Below are positions 11,367-20,239 of a stretch of DNA of 45,424 nucleotides, piece after piece (the first letter of the stretch is position 1; every line of letters starts with the position of its first letter). The notes below the pieces were generated by a model. That model did not search any database. It was not told where the DNA came from and worked only from the letters and a program-made list of their open reading frames with translations. The DNA comes from Byssovorax sp. (GTDB taxonomy: Bacteria > Myxococcota_A > Polyangia > Polyangiales > Polyangiaceae), in assembly GCA_025362495.1 (NCBI GenBank), contig JANYGI010000012.1:1-45424 (forward strand). The letters run 5' to 3'. Position numbers and translations under genes: made by a program.

Positions 11367-11461
11367 CACACGGCGTCTTACCACGAGGGAGCCGGTGCGT
11401 CCCTGCCCCGGACCCTCGCGGAACTTGCAGTTCGGATGGAGGCTAGGCACGATCGGCGCTG

Positions 11462-12232
11462 ATGACTCAGCTGACGTCCTCCGCCCGGCGTTTCGTGGCC
11501 CGCAGCGTCGCCGCGGGCCTCGTGCTCCTCGCCGCTTCTCCGTTGCTCGCCGGGTGCGGCAGCAACGCGCTGCCCAAGCTGGCCGTGCCGACCGCCGACG
11601 ACCAGGCCGCGCTCCCGCGGTGGTATCCCGAGGCGCCGTGGACCGCGAGCGGCGGGCAGAGTCGGATCTTCATCGAGGGCAAGATCGTGTTCGACACCGA
11701 CAAGTCGACGATCCGCCCCGGCAGCGAGAAGGTGTTGAACACGCTGCTGAAGTTCGCCACCGACCATGTCGAGGTGACGTTGCTCCGCGTCGAGGGGCAC
11801 ACCGACGCGCTCGCGAGCGAGGAGCACAACCAGGAGCTGAGCGCCGCGCGCGCTCTCGCCGTGTGCGACTGGCTCGTCGATCACGGCATCGACAACACCC
11901 GCCTGCTCGCCGTCGGCTTCGGCGAGAGCAAGCCGATCGCTCCGAACGAGCGCGCCGACGGGCGGCAGGAGAACCGACGCACCGAGTTCCACGTGCAAGA
12001 GGTCAACGGTCGCCCCTTCAACAAAGTCGCGAAGGATCCGACCGCAGGCGGCTACGTGCTCCTCGTGAAGAGCGCCGAGGAGCGCAAGCGCGACAAGGAG
12101 CTGGCGAATCGGCCACGCGAGATCGTCAAGGTGAAGCAGTTCACCCCGACCGGCGACGAGATCAAGCAGGTCACGCCCGCCACCGCGGGGCCGACGCTCA
12201 CGCAGCGCAACAAGCCCAAGGACGGCGGCTGA
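11462..12232 (+). CDS. OmpA-domain lipoprotein
   Basis: A 256-residue outer-membrane-anchored protein. A signal peptide ends in a lipobox LLAGC (Cys32). The OmpA/Pal peptidoglycan-binding domain (about 65-180) shows FIEGKIVFDTDKSTIRPGS, VEGHTDALASEEHNQELSAARA and GFGESKPIAPN with NRRTEF at its end. The C-terminal ~75 residues are charged and not recognised. It probably tethers the outer membrane to peptidoglycan. Divergent from larE with 95 bp between starts; there is no partner in an operon, so its specific job is not shown by context. Confidence 0.9.
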   Translation: MTQLTSSARRFVARSVAAGLVLLAASPLLAGCGSNALPKLAVPTADDQAALPRWYPEAPWTASGGQSRIFIEGKIVFDTDKSTIRPGSEKVLNTLLKFATDHVEVTLLRVEGHTDALASEEHNQELSAARALAVCDWLVDHGIDNTRLLAVGFGESKPIAPNERADGRQENRRTEFHVQEVNGRPFNKVAKDPTAGGYVLLVKSAEERKRDKELANRPREIVKVKQFTPTGDEIKQVTPATAGPTLTQRNKPKDGG

Positions 12233-12325
12233 TCGCGGCGATGGCGCGCGCCTCGGGTGCAGCGAGGATGCATTGCACGAGCACCTGCGCGCGCTTCTCA
12301 TGATGACTCGAGGCCCCGTCGCGCG

Positions 12326-12880
12326 ATGATCCGGCTCGAGGTTCTTGGAGCGGATACCCAGCTGGTCTCGACGGTCTGCGCCGCGTGTCCCCACAACGTC
12401 GCCGGGTGCTGTGTCAGCCCGCCGGAGCACGGCTGGGCGGATGTCGGGCGCGTCGTCCTCGGGGGTGGGCGAGAGTTCCTGCTGGAGCAGATCGCCGCGA
12501 AGAACCTGGTCCCGGGCGCGCGTGGGCTCGCGCTCCGCCGGGTGCGCGGCCGCAATTCGAGCGCCGAGCCCCGGCAGAACAAGTGCGTTTACCACGGAGC
12601 CCGGGGCTGCACGATCGTGTCGTCGCGCCGGCCATCGACCTGCAATTACTTCCTTTGCGAGGAGGCTTATCAGGAGAGCGGGGCCGAGCGCGGCGAGGCG
12701 GACGCCGGGCGCGCGCGGCTGGTCCAGAGGGCCCTATCAGCGCAATACGCCGGCTGGAACCAGGAGCTCGGCGAGCTGATCGAAGCGCGCTGGCCCGAGG
12801 GGCCCACCTGGGAGACTGGCTTCCTCGATTGGCTGGGAGCGGAGGTCGCGCGCAGGATGGACGCGACCTCGAAGAGGTGA
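12326..12880 (+). CDS. Cysteine-cluster protein (YkgJ-like)
   Basis: A 184-residue protein with eight cysteines in a metal-binding arrangement: Cys18, Cys21, Cys28, Cys29, Cys87, Cys95, Cys106 and Cys111, in CAACPHNVAGCC, CVYH, GCTIV, TCNYFLC. This is the pattern of the YkgJ/CxxCxxCC family, thought to bind zinc or an Fe-S cluster. The second half (about 112-184) is helical and charged. The ATG at 12326 is preferred over an upstream Met because conserved-looking sequence begins there. The function of the family is unknown. It stands alone, 93 bp after the OmpA lipoprotein on the same strand, and is convergent with the TPR/PEGA-like gene. Confidence 0.8.
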   Translation: MIRLEVLGADTQLVSTVCAACPHNVAGCCVSPPEHGWADVGRVVLGGGREFLLEQIAAKNLVPGARGLALRRVRGRNSSAEPRQNKCVYHGARGCTIVSSRRPSTCNYFLCEEAYQESGAERGEADAGRARLVQRALSAQYAGWNQELGELIEARWPEGPTWETGFLDWLGAEVARRMDATSKR

Positions 12881-12938
12881 AGTCTGGCCGGAGGTACCCT
12901 GTCGCGGCTCAGGGGTGCGAGCGCGTGACCCAGGAGCG

Positions 12939-13970
12939 CTAGAACGAGCCCACGAGTGACGCGCTGCCCGGGCCGACCGAGACGCCCACGGGGGCGACGG
13001 TTCGGTGCGAAGGCGCCGTGATCCACAGGACCACGCCGCCGACGCCGAGGACCGCGCCCGCGACGAAGACGCCCGTCGCGACATTGCCCCTGGCGACCGC
13101 GGAGCCGCGCTGCGTGATTCCGGCGGGATTGCAGTGACCGGTGGCGTCACAGTCACTCTTGTTGGCGTCGTCGAACGTCGACTTGGCCATCACGCCGAGC
13201 ACCGTGCCGACGCCGAGGCCGACCACGCCGACCCCCGTCAGCGTGATGCCGAGCGGGCGCTGCCAGGCGCGCTTCGGCTCCGCGTCCGACGGGATCAGGA
13301 CAGGGCTGTTGCCCGCGGTGAGGTTGCTTTGCGGACCGGGAGCAGGCTTGTCGCCGGGCGGGGTGACGGCGGCGACTCCAGGCTTCTTGTCGAGCAGCGT
13401 GGGCACCTCGACCGTGAGAGTCTGCCCGGGATCCTTCAGGACGATCTTCGACTCCCAGCTCTCTTTGCCGGGGGCGGTGGCGCTGAGCACGTGGGCGCCG
13501 GGATCGAGCGGGACGGGCGTACCGAAGACGCCGGGGCTCATCACGGCGCCGTCGCGCATGACCGAGATCTGCCCGGCCTCGGGGCGAATCACGACCTTGA
13601 GACGCATGAGCTGCGGCTCCAGCGTCGCCACGCGGCCCCGGGCGAACTTCTCGCGCTCGCCCTGGCCGGCGATCAGCGCCTGCGCCGCGACCTCGCGGAA
13701 GCCGACCCACGCGCTCATGGTGCGGCCGATCTTCTCGTAGCAATCCGAGAGGTAAAAGAGGGTCCCCATGCCCGGGTCCATCTTCTGGCTGTCTTCCAGC
13801 TTGGGGCAGGCCTCGGCGAATTTGCCCTCGGTCTGGAGCTTTCTACCCGCTTCGAAGAGCGCGGCAGCGGCGGCCCGCTGATCGGGGCTGGGCTGCGCCA
13901 GCGCGCGGCCGGGAGCGCTGACGACCGCGAGGCCGAGCGCGATCGTGAGCGGGAAAAGGAACCGACGCAT
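12939..13970 (-). CDS. Exported TPR/PEGA-like protein with C-terminal membrane anchor
   Basis: A 343-residue protein with a signal peptide (LTIALGLAVVSAPGRALAQ). After it comes a TPR-like segment, AAALFEAGRKLQTEGKFAEACPKLEDSQKMDPGMGTLF with YLSDCYEKIGR, a pattern common in myxobacterial exported proteins next to kinases. The middle (about 140-215) is PEGA-like: PVPLDPGAHVLSATAPG. A Pro-rich linker leads to two hydrophobic segments, LGITLTGVGVVGLGVGTVLG and VATGVFVAGAVLGVGGVVLW, separated by a loop with two cysteines. It starts 39 bp after the kinase stop on the same strand, so the two are probably co-transcribed and may work together. The ATG at 13970 is chosen to begin with the signal peptide. 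Confidence 0.82.
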   Translation of the reverse strand: MRRFLFPLTIALGLAVVSAPGRALAQPSPDQRAAAAALFEAGRKLQTEGKFAEACPKLEDSQKMDPGMGTLFYLSDCYEKIGRTMSAWVGFREVAAQALIAGQGEREKFARGRVATLEPQLMRLKVVIRPEAGQISVMRDGAVMSPGVFGTPVPLDPGAHVLSATAPGKESWESKIVLKDPGQTLTVEVPTLLDKKPGVAAVTPPGDKPAPGPQSNLTAGNSPVLIPSDAEPKRAWQRPLGITLTGVGVVGLGVGTVLGVMAKSTFDDANKSDCDATGHCNPAGITQRGSAVARGNVATGVFVAGAVLGVGGVVLWITAPSHRTVAPVGVSVGPGSASLVGSF

Positions 13971-14009
13971 GCTTCGGTTTCTATCGAAGAACCCGGAGCG
14001 CCCCAAGGC

Positions 14010-15512
14010 CTATTTCTGGGAGCCCATGAACGGATCGGCCGGCGGCCTCGGCGGGCGCGAAACGGGGGGCCGCCCGCGCGACGAGCTCGCCGTCGAGGGC
14101 GTCGTCACCAGGGGAGGCGGCGGGGGTGCGGCGGCGCTCGCCACGACGCTCGGGCTGGAGGCCGAGGCGACCGGCACGACGGTGGGCACGAGCGGATCGC
14201 GCGGCAGCGCCGACGAAAGCGTCGTGATCGTCGACGACGCGAGCGCGGAGTCGGTCGCCGCGGGCTGGCTGGAGTCCGCGTGGTGATCGCCGTGGAGCAG
14301 CGCGAACACGCCCGCGGCGACGGCGATCGCGCCGGCTGCGCCCCCGCCCAGCAGCAGGCGCGACGGGCGCTTTCGCACCGGCTCCGAAGCGCCGCGATCC
14401 CAGGGCCCCTGGCTCGCGTTTGGATCGGGTGGCAGCGAGGCGCCGAGGCTTGCTCCCGAGATCCCCGAGGACACCTCGGCGCGCGGCTGCGGCTTGTCGT
14501 GCTGGCTCGCGCTGGCGGCGGCCGGCGTCGCCGCCGCGACGAGCGCGAGGCCGCTCGGATCGCGAGGCGGCGGCTCGCTCCCCTTCCCGCTGTTGACGAG
14601 CAGGATACGCGCGCTCCGCTCGGCCGACTCGCGGGCGCCCGCCGGCCCGAACTCGACCAGCGCCGCCGCGAGATCCGCGACGTTGTCGTAGCGATCTTTG
14701 CGCTGCCTTTGCAGGCATTTGAGCAAGATCTTCTCGAGCCCTTCCGGCGCGCCGGGGAGCGCGCTCCGGAGCGGCGGCGCGCCCGCGATGATCAGCTCGT
14801 AGACCTGCATCACCGAGGGGGCCTTGAACGGCGGAGTCCCGGTCAGGAGCGTGTAGAGAATGATCCCGAGCGACCAGATGTCGCTGCGGCCGTCGACGTC
14901 GCGGGCCGACGCCATCTGCTCGGGGGCCATGTAGAGCGGCGAGCCCATCATCATCGCCGTCTCCGTCATCTCGCCGTTGCCGATGGGGGGCAATCCATCG
15001 CCGGTGACGCCGACCTTCGATATGCCGAAGTCGATGATCTTCAGCACCGGGGTGCCGTCGTTCTTGCGCGTCAGGAAGAGGTTCCCGGGCTTCAAATCGC
15101 GGTGGATCACGCCCGCGGCGTGGGCGTCGGCGAGGGCCTCGCAGGCCTGGAGCACGTAGCCGACGGCGACCTCCATCGGGATGGTGCCCTTGGCGCGGAG
15201 CACGACGCCGAGGTCCTCGCCGTCGAGGTATTCCATCACCAGGTAGGGCGCGCCGTTGTCGAGCGTGCCGACGTCGCGCACCCGAGCGATGTGCTCGCTC
15301 TTCATCTTCGCGGCGGCCTGGCCCTCCTGGAGGAAGCGCTTGACCACGTCGGGGCGCGCCAGGGCGTGCGGCAAGAGGAACTTGATCGCCACCCGCTCGC
15401 CGAGGTGAACGTGCTTGGCCGCGACGACGACGCCCATCCCGCCGACGCCGAGCACCCGCTCCACGGTGTACTTCCCCGCGAGGGTCTCGCCGATTTTCAC
15501 CGGTGCGGACAT
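14010..15512 (-). CDS. Transmembrane Ser/Thr protein kinase
   Basis: A 500-residue PknB-type kinase. The catalytic domain (about 14-290) has the glycine loop GVGGMGVV, Lys44 in VAIKF, HRDLKPGN (137-144), DFG (161-163) and APEQ (196-199), so it looks active. A Ser/Ala/Pro-rich juxtamembrane linker (about 310-385) leads to one hydrophobic segment, RLLLGGGAAGAIAVAAGVFALL (about 385-406). A Ser/Pro/Ala-rich tail of ~95 residues follows, with no recognised sensor fold. Inferred topology: kinase in the cytoplasm, tail outside. The ATG at 15512 starts the normal SAPVKIGETLAGKYTVERV preamble; the longer frame upstream covers the direct repeat and is not needed. Downstream is the TPR/PEGA-like gene. 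Confidence 0.92.
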   Translation of the reverse strand: MSAPVKIGETLAGKYTVERVLGVGGMGVVVAAKHVHLGERVAIKFLLPHALARPDVVKRFLQEGQAAAKMKSEHIARVRDVGTLDNGAPYLVMEYLDGEDLGVVLRAKGTIPMEVAVGYVLQACEALADAHAAGVIHRDLKPGNLFLTRKNDGTPVLKIIDFGISKVGVTGDGLPPIGNGEMTETAMMMGSPLYMAPEQMASARDVDGRSDIWSLGIILYTLLTGTPPFKAPSVMQVYELIIAGAPPLRSALPGAPEGLEKILLKCLQRQRKDRYDNVADLAAALVEFGPAGARESAERSARILLVNSGKGSEPPPRDPSGLALVAAATPAAASASQHDKPQPRAEVSSGISGASLGASLPPDPNASQGPWDRGASEPVRKRPSRLLLGGGAAGAIAVAAGVFALLHGDHHADSSQPAATDSALASSTITTLSSALPRDPLVPTVVPVASASSPSVVASAAAPPPPPLVTTPSTASSSRGRPPVSRPPRPPADPFMGSQK

Positions 15513-15527
15513 CTTCGTTCTTCGGCT

Positions 15528-15560
15528 CCGTTTCCCCGCTACAGCGACCGTTTCCCCGCT
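15528..15560. repeat. Pair of 13-bp direct repeats upstream of the kinase gene
   Basis: CCGTTTCCCCGCT occurs at 15528-15540 and 15548-15560, identical and offset by 20 bp, in the 109-bp space before the kinase start. The first copy ends 15 bases from the ATG. Spacing of about two helical turns suits a dimeric regulator, but a simple duplication is equally possible. Confidence 0.7.
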
Positions 15561-15621
15561 GGCGCGCGAGGGCTCCTGGCATCCTACTCGTTTCTCCACG
15601 ACGCGGGGGAGCGCGCAGCGA

Positions 15622-17223
15622 TCACGGGGCGGGGCGGCGCCGGTAGAGCCACCACGAGCCCACGTGATCGACGCGCTCGATGGCGGGATCGGCCTGAAAG
15701 AGCGCGTCGGGCGACCCCTGTCGTCGCACGAGGAACCAGTCGAAGAAGGCCCCGTTGCGCGTGACGTTGAACACCTGCGGCGTCCACTCCCAGCGCAGCG
15801 GGGTCGGCGGCGGGATCACCGCGCCGGGCGCCTCGCGCGGCCGGTACAGGATCGGCGACGCGCCCCATGTCGCAAAATGAAAGCTCAGCCACCCGCCCTT
15901 CTCGGCCTGCACGTAGGCCGGGAGGTGCAGGAACGGCGGCGTCGTGCGCGTCGATCCGCCGTGATCGAAGACCAGGTAGAGCAGGCGCGGCGCGAGCGGG
16001 ATCTCCTTGGTGATGGCCGTGAAGTCCTGCGTCGACTTATCGAAGACAGCGTAGTTCTTCGAGACGACGGCGCTCACGCCGAGGCCTCCGGCGGCGATCG
16101 CGGCGACGAGCGGCGCGCGCAGCAGGATCGGGCGCGGCAGATCCGGGAACGCGCCGAGGGCGAGGAACGCAGCGGCCGTCGCCTCGCGCGGGAATACGTA
16201 CCACCAGAGGCCAATCTCCATCGGCATCACGAGGTAAAGGCCGAGGAACACCGCCGCGCAGCCGAGCGGGACCACGAGCGCGAGCGCGTCCCACGTGTTG
16301 CCTCGACCCGCGATCGCGTCGTCGTCGCCGCGATCGATCCGCGCCCACAGCTTCGCTGCGAGCGAGAACCCCGCGACGATCACCAGGATGCGAAACGAGC
16401 TTTCGAACGCGACCTTTTCGGCAGGATCGGTGAACGCGCCGCCGAGGTAACCGACGAAGTCGGCGAGGCGCTCCTTGTGGACCGAGAGCGGGCCCATGCT
16501 GCCCGCGAGGGCCGGCGGACGCACGCGCAGCCACACGAGGAAGAGCGCGATCGCGGGGACCAGCGGCGCCACGATCGGCTTGATCCGCCGCGTCACCGGG
16601 TACATCACGATCGCCGTGCCGACGACGGCCGAGAGCGCGAACGGGTAGCGGAAGATGTGGGTGAAGAAGAGCGTGACGAGCGTGAGCCCGAGCGCGATCT
16701 GCTTGCCGCGCGTGGGCCGGTCGACGAGCAGGAACGTCAAGCCCGTGGCCATCGCGAAGAGGCCGAGCGCGCCCATGAAGTTCAGGAAGCCCCAGTGGGT
16801 GAGGCTCGACCACGCGGGGACGAGGCCGAGCAGGCCGAGGAGCGGGCTCTTCTTCATGCCGTGGAACAGCACCGCGAGGCCCGCGGGGAGCAGCGCGAGC
16901 ATCACCGCGGCGGCGATCTTCACGGCGATGATCATCGGGAAGACGAGCGCGAGCGCGGCGCCGAGCGCGTACATCGAGAGGTACGGGACCTCGAGCGGAT
17001 GGAGCTCGAACTGGTCTTGCTGATGGAACGAAGGGTCGAACCAGTGGCGGAGCGTGCCCGTCTGCGCGGCGTGGAACGGGAGGTCTGTCATCGCGGGGTA
17101 GCGCGCGGCCGTGAAGGGCGCGGCGATGGCGTACACGGCGGCCGCGATCGCCGCGATCGCCAGCGCTGATTCGAGCGGCGACCGCGTGACGGCGCGGCGG
17201 ATCCGGGTGAGGGCTCTCGGCAA
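15622..17223 (-). CDS. Multi-pass membrane protein, GT-C glycosyltransferase-like
   Basis: A 533-residue protein with roughly ten hydrophobic segments between about residues 20 and 395, for example SALAIAAIAAAVYAIAAPF, ALGAALALVFPMIIAVKIAA and LALVVPLGCAAVFLGLYLV. After the first segment comes MTDLPFHAAQTGTLRHWFDP, a periplasmic loop with an Asp and His of the kind found in GT-C lipid-linked-sugar transferases. The last ~130 residues are soluble and Trp/Phe rich. Integral inner-membrane location is clear; a glycosyltransferase role is only an inference from topology and from the divergent neighbour, a GT39-like protein. The two starts are 55 bp apart. Confidence 0.75.
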   Translation of the reverse strand: MPRALTRIRRAVTRSPLESALAIAAIAAAVYAIAAPFTAARYPAMTDLPFHAAQTGTLRHWFDPSFHQQDQFELHPLEVPYLSMYALGAALALVFPMIIAVKIAAAVMLALLPAGLAVLFHGMKKSPLLGLLGLVPAWSSLTHWGFLNFMGALGLFAMATGLTFLLVDRPTRGKQIALGLTLVTLFFTHIFRYPFALSAVVGTAIVMYPVTRRIKPIVAPLVPAIALFLVWLRVRPPALAGSMGPLSVHKERLADFVGYLGGAFTDPAEKVAFESSFRILVIVAGFSLAAKLWARIDRGDDDAIAGRGNTWDALALVVPLGCAAVFLGLYLVMPMEIGLWWYVFPREATAAAFLALGAFPDLPRPILLRAPLVAAIAAGGLGVSAVVSKNYAVFDKSTQDFTAITKEIPLAPRLLYLVFDHGGSTRTTPPFLHLPAYVQAEKGGWLSFHFATWGASPILYRPREAPGAVIPPPTPLRWEWTPQVFNVTRNGAFFDWFLVRRQGSPDALFQADPAIERVDHVGSWWLYRRRPAP

Positions 17224-17278
17224 AGTGGCGGCAAGTTAGCACCACTTCCCGGCGTCATTCCGCTACGTTTCGCGCCCG

Positions 17279-19543
17279 ATGCGCTCCCCGCCCCCTGCCC
17301 CGCCGCGCGGCCCCGACGGCCTCCCCGTGGCCGATCCGCGCGAAGAGCGCGTCGCCCGCGTCGCGATGATCGTCGCGACCGTGTGGTTCACCCTGGCCGC
17401 CGGCTGGGAGCTGTTCGGACCGCTGCTCGCGGGCCATTACGCGTCGTCGGCGAGCATGGGGATCATCGCCGAGAACATGCTGCGGTGGCGCATCGCGGGG
17501 CCGGTCTGGGAGTACACGACGAGCGCGCCTCCGCCGTCGATGTACTACTGCCATCACCCCTGGGGCATCTTCTGGACGACAGCGGCGCTGACGAAAGTCT
17601 TCGGCCACCACGACTTCATCTGTCGCCTGGCGCCGGTGCTGCTCAGTGCGGTTACCCCGCCGCTCCTCCACGCGATCGGCCGCGCCGTCTGGCGTCCGAT
17701 CGCCGGCGCCGTCGCCGCGCTCTCGTTCGTCGTCCTCCCGATCACGCTGGCGTTCGCGAACTTCAACGCCCTCGAAGTGCCGGTGATCGCCTGGAGCCTG
17801 CTCGGCGTCTGGGGCTTCGTGCGGATGACGCAGACCGGGAAGCGCCGCCACCTCGCCGCGGCGCTGATTGGCACTCTCCTGGCGCTCAACGGGGACTGGC
17901 CGGCCTTCGTGCTCGCGGGGGCGCTCCTTGGCTTCGGCGTGCTGCGCGCCTATGTTGCGCCCTCGCTCTTCGGCAAGCTCCGGAGCGAGCATCGGTATGC
18001 GCAGTGGTGGGTGCTGACGTCGAGCCTCTCGGTGCTGACGTTCCTGCTCTACATCTGGCTCTTCCAGAAGGCGGGCAAGCTCGACGATCTCTTCGGCAGC
18101 TACGGCCAGCGCTCCTCGGGCAACGCGGTCCCGCTCTCGGCGGTGCTCGCCTCGCGGCGCTACTGGATCGAGCTCACGTTCACCCCGATCGCCATCGCGC
18201 TCGGGAAATTCGCGGCGATCGTCGCGCTGCTACGCCTCGTCGTGCTCCGCCGCGAGCACGAGATCATCCCGCTCGTGTATCTGGCGATGGCCACCGTGCA
18301 ATACGTGGTCTTCAAGCAAGGCGCGGACATCCACGTGTTCTGGCCGCACTACTTCGGTGCTTATTTCGCGCTGGCGATGGGCGCTCTGGCTGCCACGCTC
18401 GCTCCGGCCATCGGGTGGATTGACGAGGGCATCCGCAGGCGGCGCCACGGCAAGGCGGATCGAGCGCCGGCGCGCGCGGCGATGATCACGCTCGGTGTGG
18501 CCATGGTTCCAATCCTGGCGATCGCGCGTGACGGCATCCCCGCGCTCCACTACGCCCGCGAGACCGGCGGCCGCTTCAACGAGAAGGGGCTGCTCATCCA
18601 CTCGGACGGCGCCAAGACAGCGTTCCTGCGCTTCGTCGATCCCACGATCCCGCGCACCGGAACCGTGGAGATGCACGAGGGGATGAAGACGACCTGGGGC
18701 CAGGTGTGGACTCTCGGAGGCCGGCTCGTGGCCCAGCTTCGCCCGGTGCCGGCCCGAGGCAAGACGAGCGCTGGCACGAGTGCTTATCTCGCCGACACGC
18801 GATTCATGCTCGACGCCGCCCAGAGCGAGCTGGCGAGTGGCTTTCACGTCACGGCCGTGGGACCGTTCTGGAAGGTCGCGCCGAACGAGGCCGCGGCGCC
18901 GATTGACGCGTTCTCATTCGTGGAGCGCGAGCCGTCGTGGTGGGAGTGGTACTTCGTCTCGGGGACGGAGCCGCATCGCGAGGTGGTGGCCGATCCGTGG
19001 CTGACGTGGGAGCTGCGGACTCACTTCGGGCAACCGGCGGTGGCGCCGACGGAAGCGCCGGTGACGCTGGAGCAGAAGCGGATCGCGCACAACATCGCAG
19101 TTGCGGCGGGCGATGAAGCCCGCGCAGGGGCGTTGATGGACGAGATCTGCAAGGCGTTGACTCCGGTCCATGCGAAGTTCGACGATGGGAGTGAGCTCGT
19201 CGGGAGTACGTATCACGAGGGCGCGCGATCACTGCTGACGCTCTATGTGCTCGCGGGCGGGCCGAGCGTCGCTGATGTGCAATTGACGGTGCGGTCGCGG
19301 GTGACGAAGGCCGCGACGCTGTCGCTCACCGTGCTCGATGGGACCGAGCGCGAGGTGGGGATACCGCTCGGGCTCGCGCCGCAGCGGTGGAAGAAAGGGT
19401 TTCTCTACAGCGATCCGGTGGCGATCCGGAAGCGGCCCGGGACCGAGGTGTTCCGCGCGAGCTACTGGGTCCGCGGGCGCGGCGTGGCCCCGAAGGCGCT
19501 GATCGGCGGGGTGGGCGGTGTCGAGGTGTTGACGCTTCGCTGA
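17279..19543 (+). CDS. GT39/ArnT-like integral membrane glycosyltransferase
   Basis: A 754-residue protein. Hydrophobic segments fill about residues 25-425, starting with VAMIVATVWFTLAAGWELF. The loop MYYCHHPWGIFWTTAALTKV with FGHHDFICRLAPVLL resembles the HPP-type loop of PMT/ArnT (GT39) enzymes, which transfer sugar from a polyprenyl-phosphate donor on the periplasmic side. NFNALEVPVIAW adds family-like context. The C-terminal ~330 residues are a soluble domain I do not recognise, ending in a beta-rich segment. The acceptor (lipid, protein or polysaccharide) is not shown. Divergent from the 533-residue membrane protein; convergent with the unknown gene 12 bp after its stop. Confidence 0.8.
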   Translation: MRSPPPAPPRGPDGLPVADPREERVARVAMIVATVWFTLAAGWELFGPLLAGHYASSASMGIIAENMLRWRIAGPVWEYTTSAPPPSMYYCHHPWGIFWTTAALTKVFGHHDFICRLAPVLLSAVTPPLLHAIGRAVWRPIAGAVAALSFVVLPITLAFANFNALEVPVIAWSLLGVWGFVRMTQTGKRRHLAAALIGTLLALNGDWPAFVLAGALLGFGVLRAYVAPSLFGKLRSEHRYAQWWVLTSSLSVLTFLLYIWLFQKAGKLDDLFGSYGQRSSGNAVPLSAVLASRRYWIELTFTPIAIALGKFAAIVALLRLVVLRREHEIIPLVYLAMATVQYVVFKQGADIHVFWPHYFGAYFALAMGALAATLAPAIGWIDEGIRRRRHGKADRAPARAAMITLGVAMVPILAIARDGIPALHYARETGGRFNEKGLLIHSDGAKTAFLRFVDPTIPRTGTVEMHEGMKTTWGQVWTLGGRLVAQLRPVPARGKTSAGTSAYLADTRFMLDAAQSELASGFHVTAVGPFWKVAPNEAAAPIDAFSFVEREPSWWEWYFVSGTEPHREVVADPWLTWELRTHFGQPAVAPTEAPVTLEQKRIAHNIAVAAGDEARAGALMDEICKALTPVHAKFDDGSELVGSTYHEGARSLLTLYVLAGGPSVADVQLTVRSRVTKAATLSLTVLDGTEREVGIPLGLAPQRWKKGFLYSDPVAIRKRPGTEVFRASYWVRGRGVAPKALIGGVGGVEVLTLR

Positions 19544-19555
19544 GCGTCGCCGGCT

Positions 19556-20074
19556 TCAGGGCTGCGGCGCAGCGGAGTCGAGCCAGTACGTTTGCTTGTG
19601 CCCGAGCGCTTCGAACACCGCGAGAGCGGCTTGCGCCTCGCAGCGCGAGGTGAACGACTTCACCTCGAATCGATTGCCGTTGTCGTCTTGCCTCACCAGG
19701 AGGAACGGCCGCGGAACGACGATGATCCCCCCAGGGTTGCGCTCCCACGGCCATATCTCGTCGATCGAGAGCGGGAGATGATGCCGGGCGTTATCGATGT
19801 CGAGATCGGTTGTCTGGACCTCCATAGAGCTGAGGTCGTCACGGCCCTCGATCATCGATCCGTCGGGTCGCATCTTGAAGAACCAGAGCCTGACTTCGCG
19901 CCCGCACGGGAAACGCAGCGCCCACACATCGATGGGACCGATGCCGTTCGAGTCCAGATCGACGCCCTGCGGCGGCCCCAGCGCGGCCTCCACGGCAGCT
20001 CGGTTCGCGGGAAAGCCGAAGAGCGATGAGCACTTCGACGTCACGCCGTCCGGCAAGATTTCCCAGGGTGTCAT
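19556..20074 (-). CDS. Hypothetical protein, 172 residues
   Basis: Not recognised. A soluble, mixed alpha/beta-looking protein with no signal peptide or membrane segment. It opens MTPWEILPDGVTSKCSSLFG and contains FPCGREVRLWFFKMRPDG, WPWERNPGGIIVVPRPFLLVRQ and a final helix CEAQAALAVFEALGHKQ. Coding is supported by codon-position GC bias and by a well-behaved sequence over its full length, with no overlap by a better candidate. It is convergent with the GT39-like gene. Confidence 0.7.
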   Translation of the reverse strand: MTPWEILPDGVTSKCSSLFGFPANRAAVEAALGPPQGVDLDSNGIGPIDVWALRFPCGREVRLWFFKMRPDGSMIEGRDDLSSMEVQTTDLDIDNARHHLPLSIDEIWPWERNPGGIIVVPRPFLLVRQDDNGNRFEVKSFTSRCEAQAALAVFEALGHKQTYWLDSAAPQP

Positions 20075-20175
20075 GAGTGCTTTTGCGGCAGGGGGCCGGC
20101 GACGCTACCCTGGATCGACGGTGGGGAGAGTCCAGTCAGCGACCAGGCGCACGAGAGCGCAGTCGCTGCCGTCTT

Positions 20176-20211
20176 GCTGGGCTCGCGCGCCCGCGGTCAC
20201 GCGAGCCCAGC
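20176..20211. terminator. Perfect 12-bp stem hairpin downstream of the 82-residue gene
   Basis: GCTGGGCTCGCG and CGCGAGCCCAGC are exact reverse complements flanking a 12-base loop. The hairpin begins 28 bases after the stop of the minus-strand 82-residue gene and lies about 100 bp upstream of the start of the 172-residue gene. No T-run follows on either strand, so it could be a terminator without U-tract or an RNA-processing/stability element. Confidence 0.5.
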
Positions 20212-20239
20212 ATCGGCGCCCTGAAGGTGATCGATCTTC

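Noticed and set aside
13005-15764. 919-codon open frame on the plus strand
   Set aside because: It is antisense to the TPR/PEGA-like gene and the kinase, Arg/Ala-rich and without domains, an effect of high GC at third codon positions.
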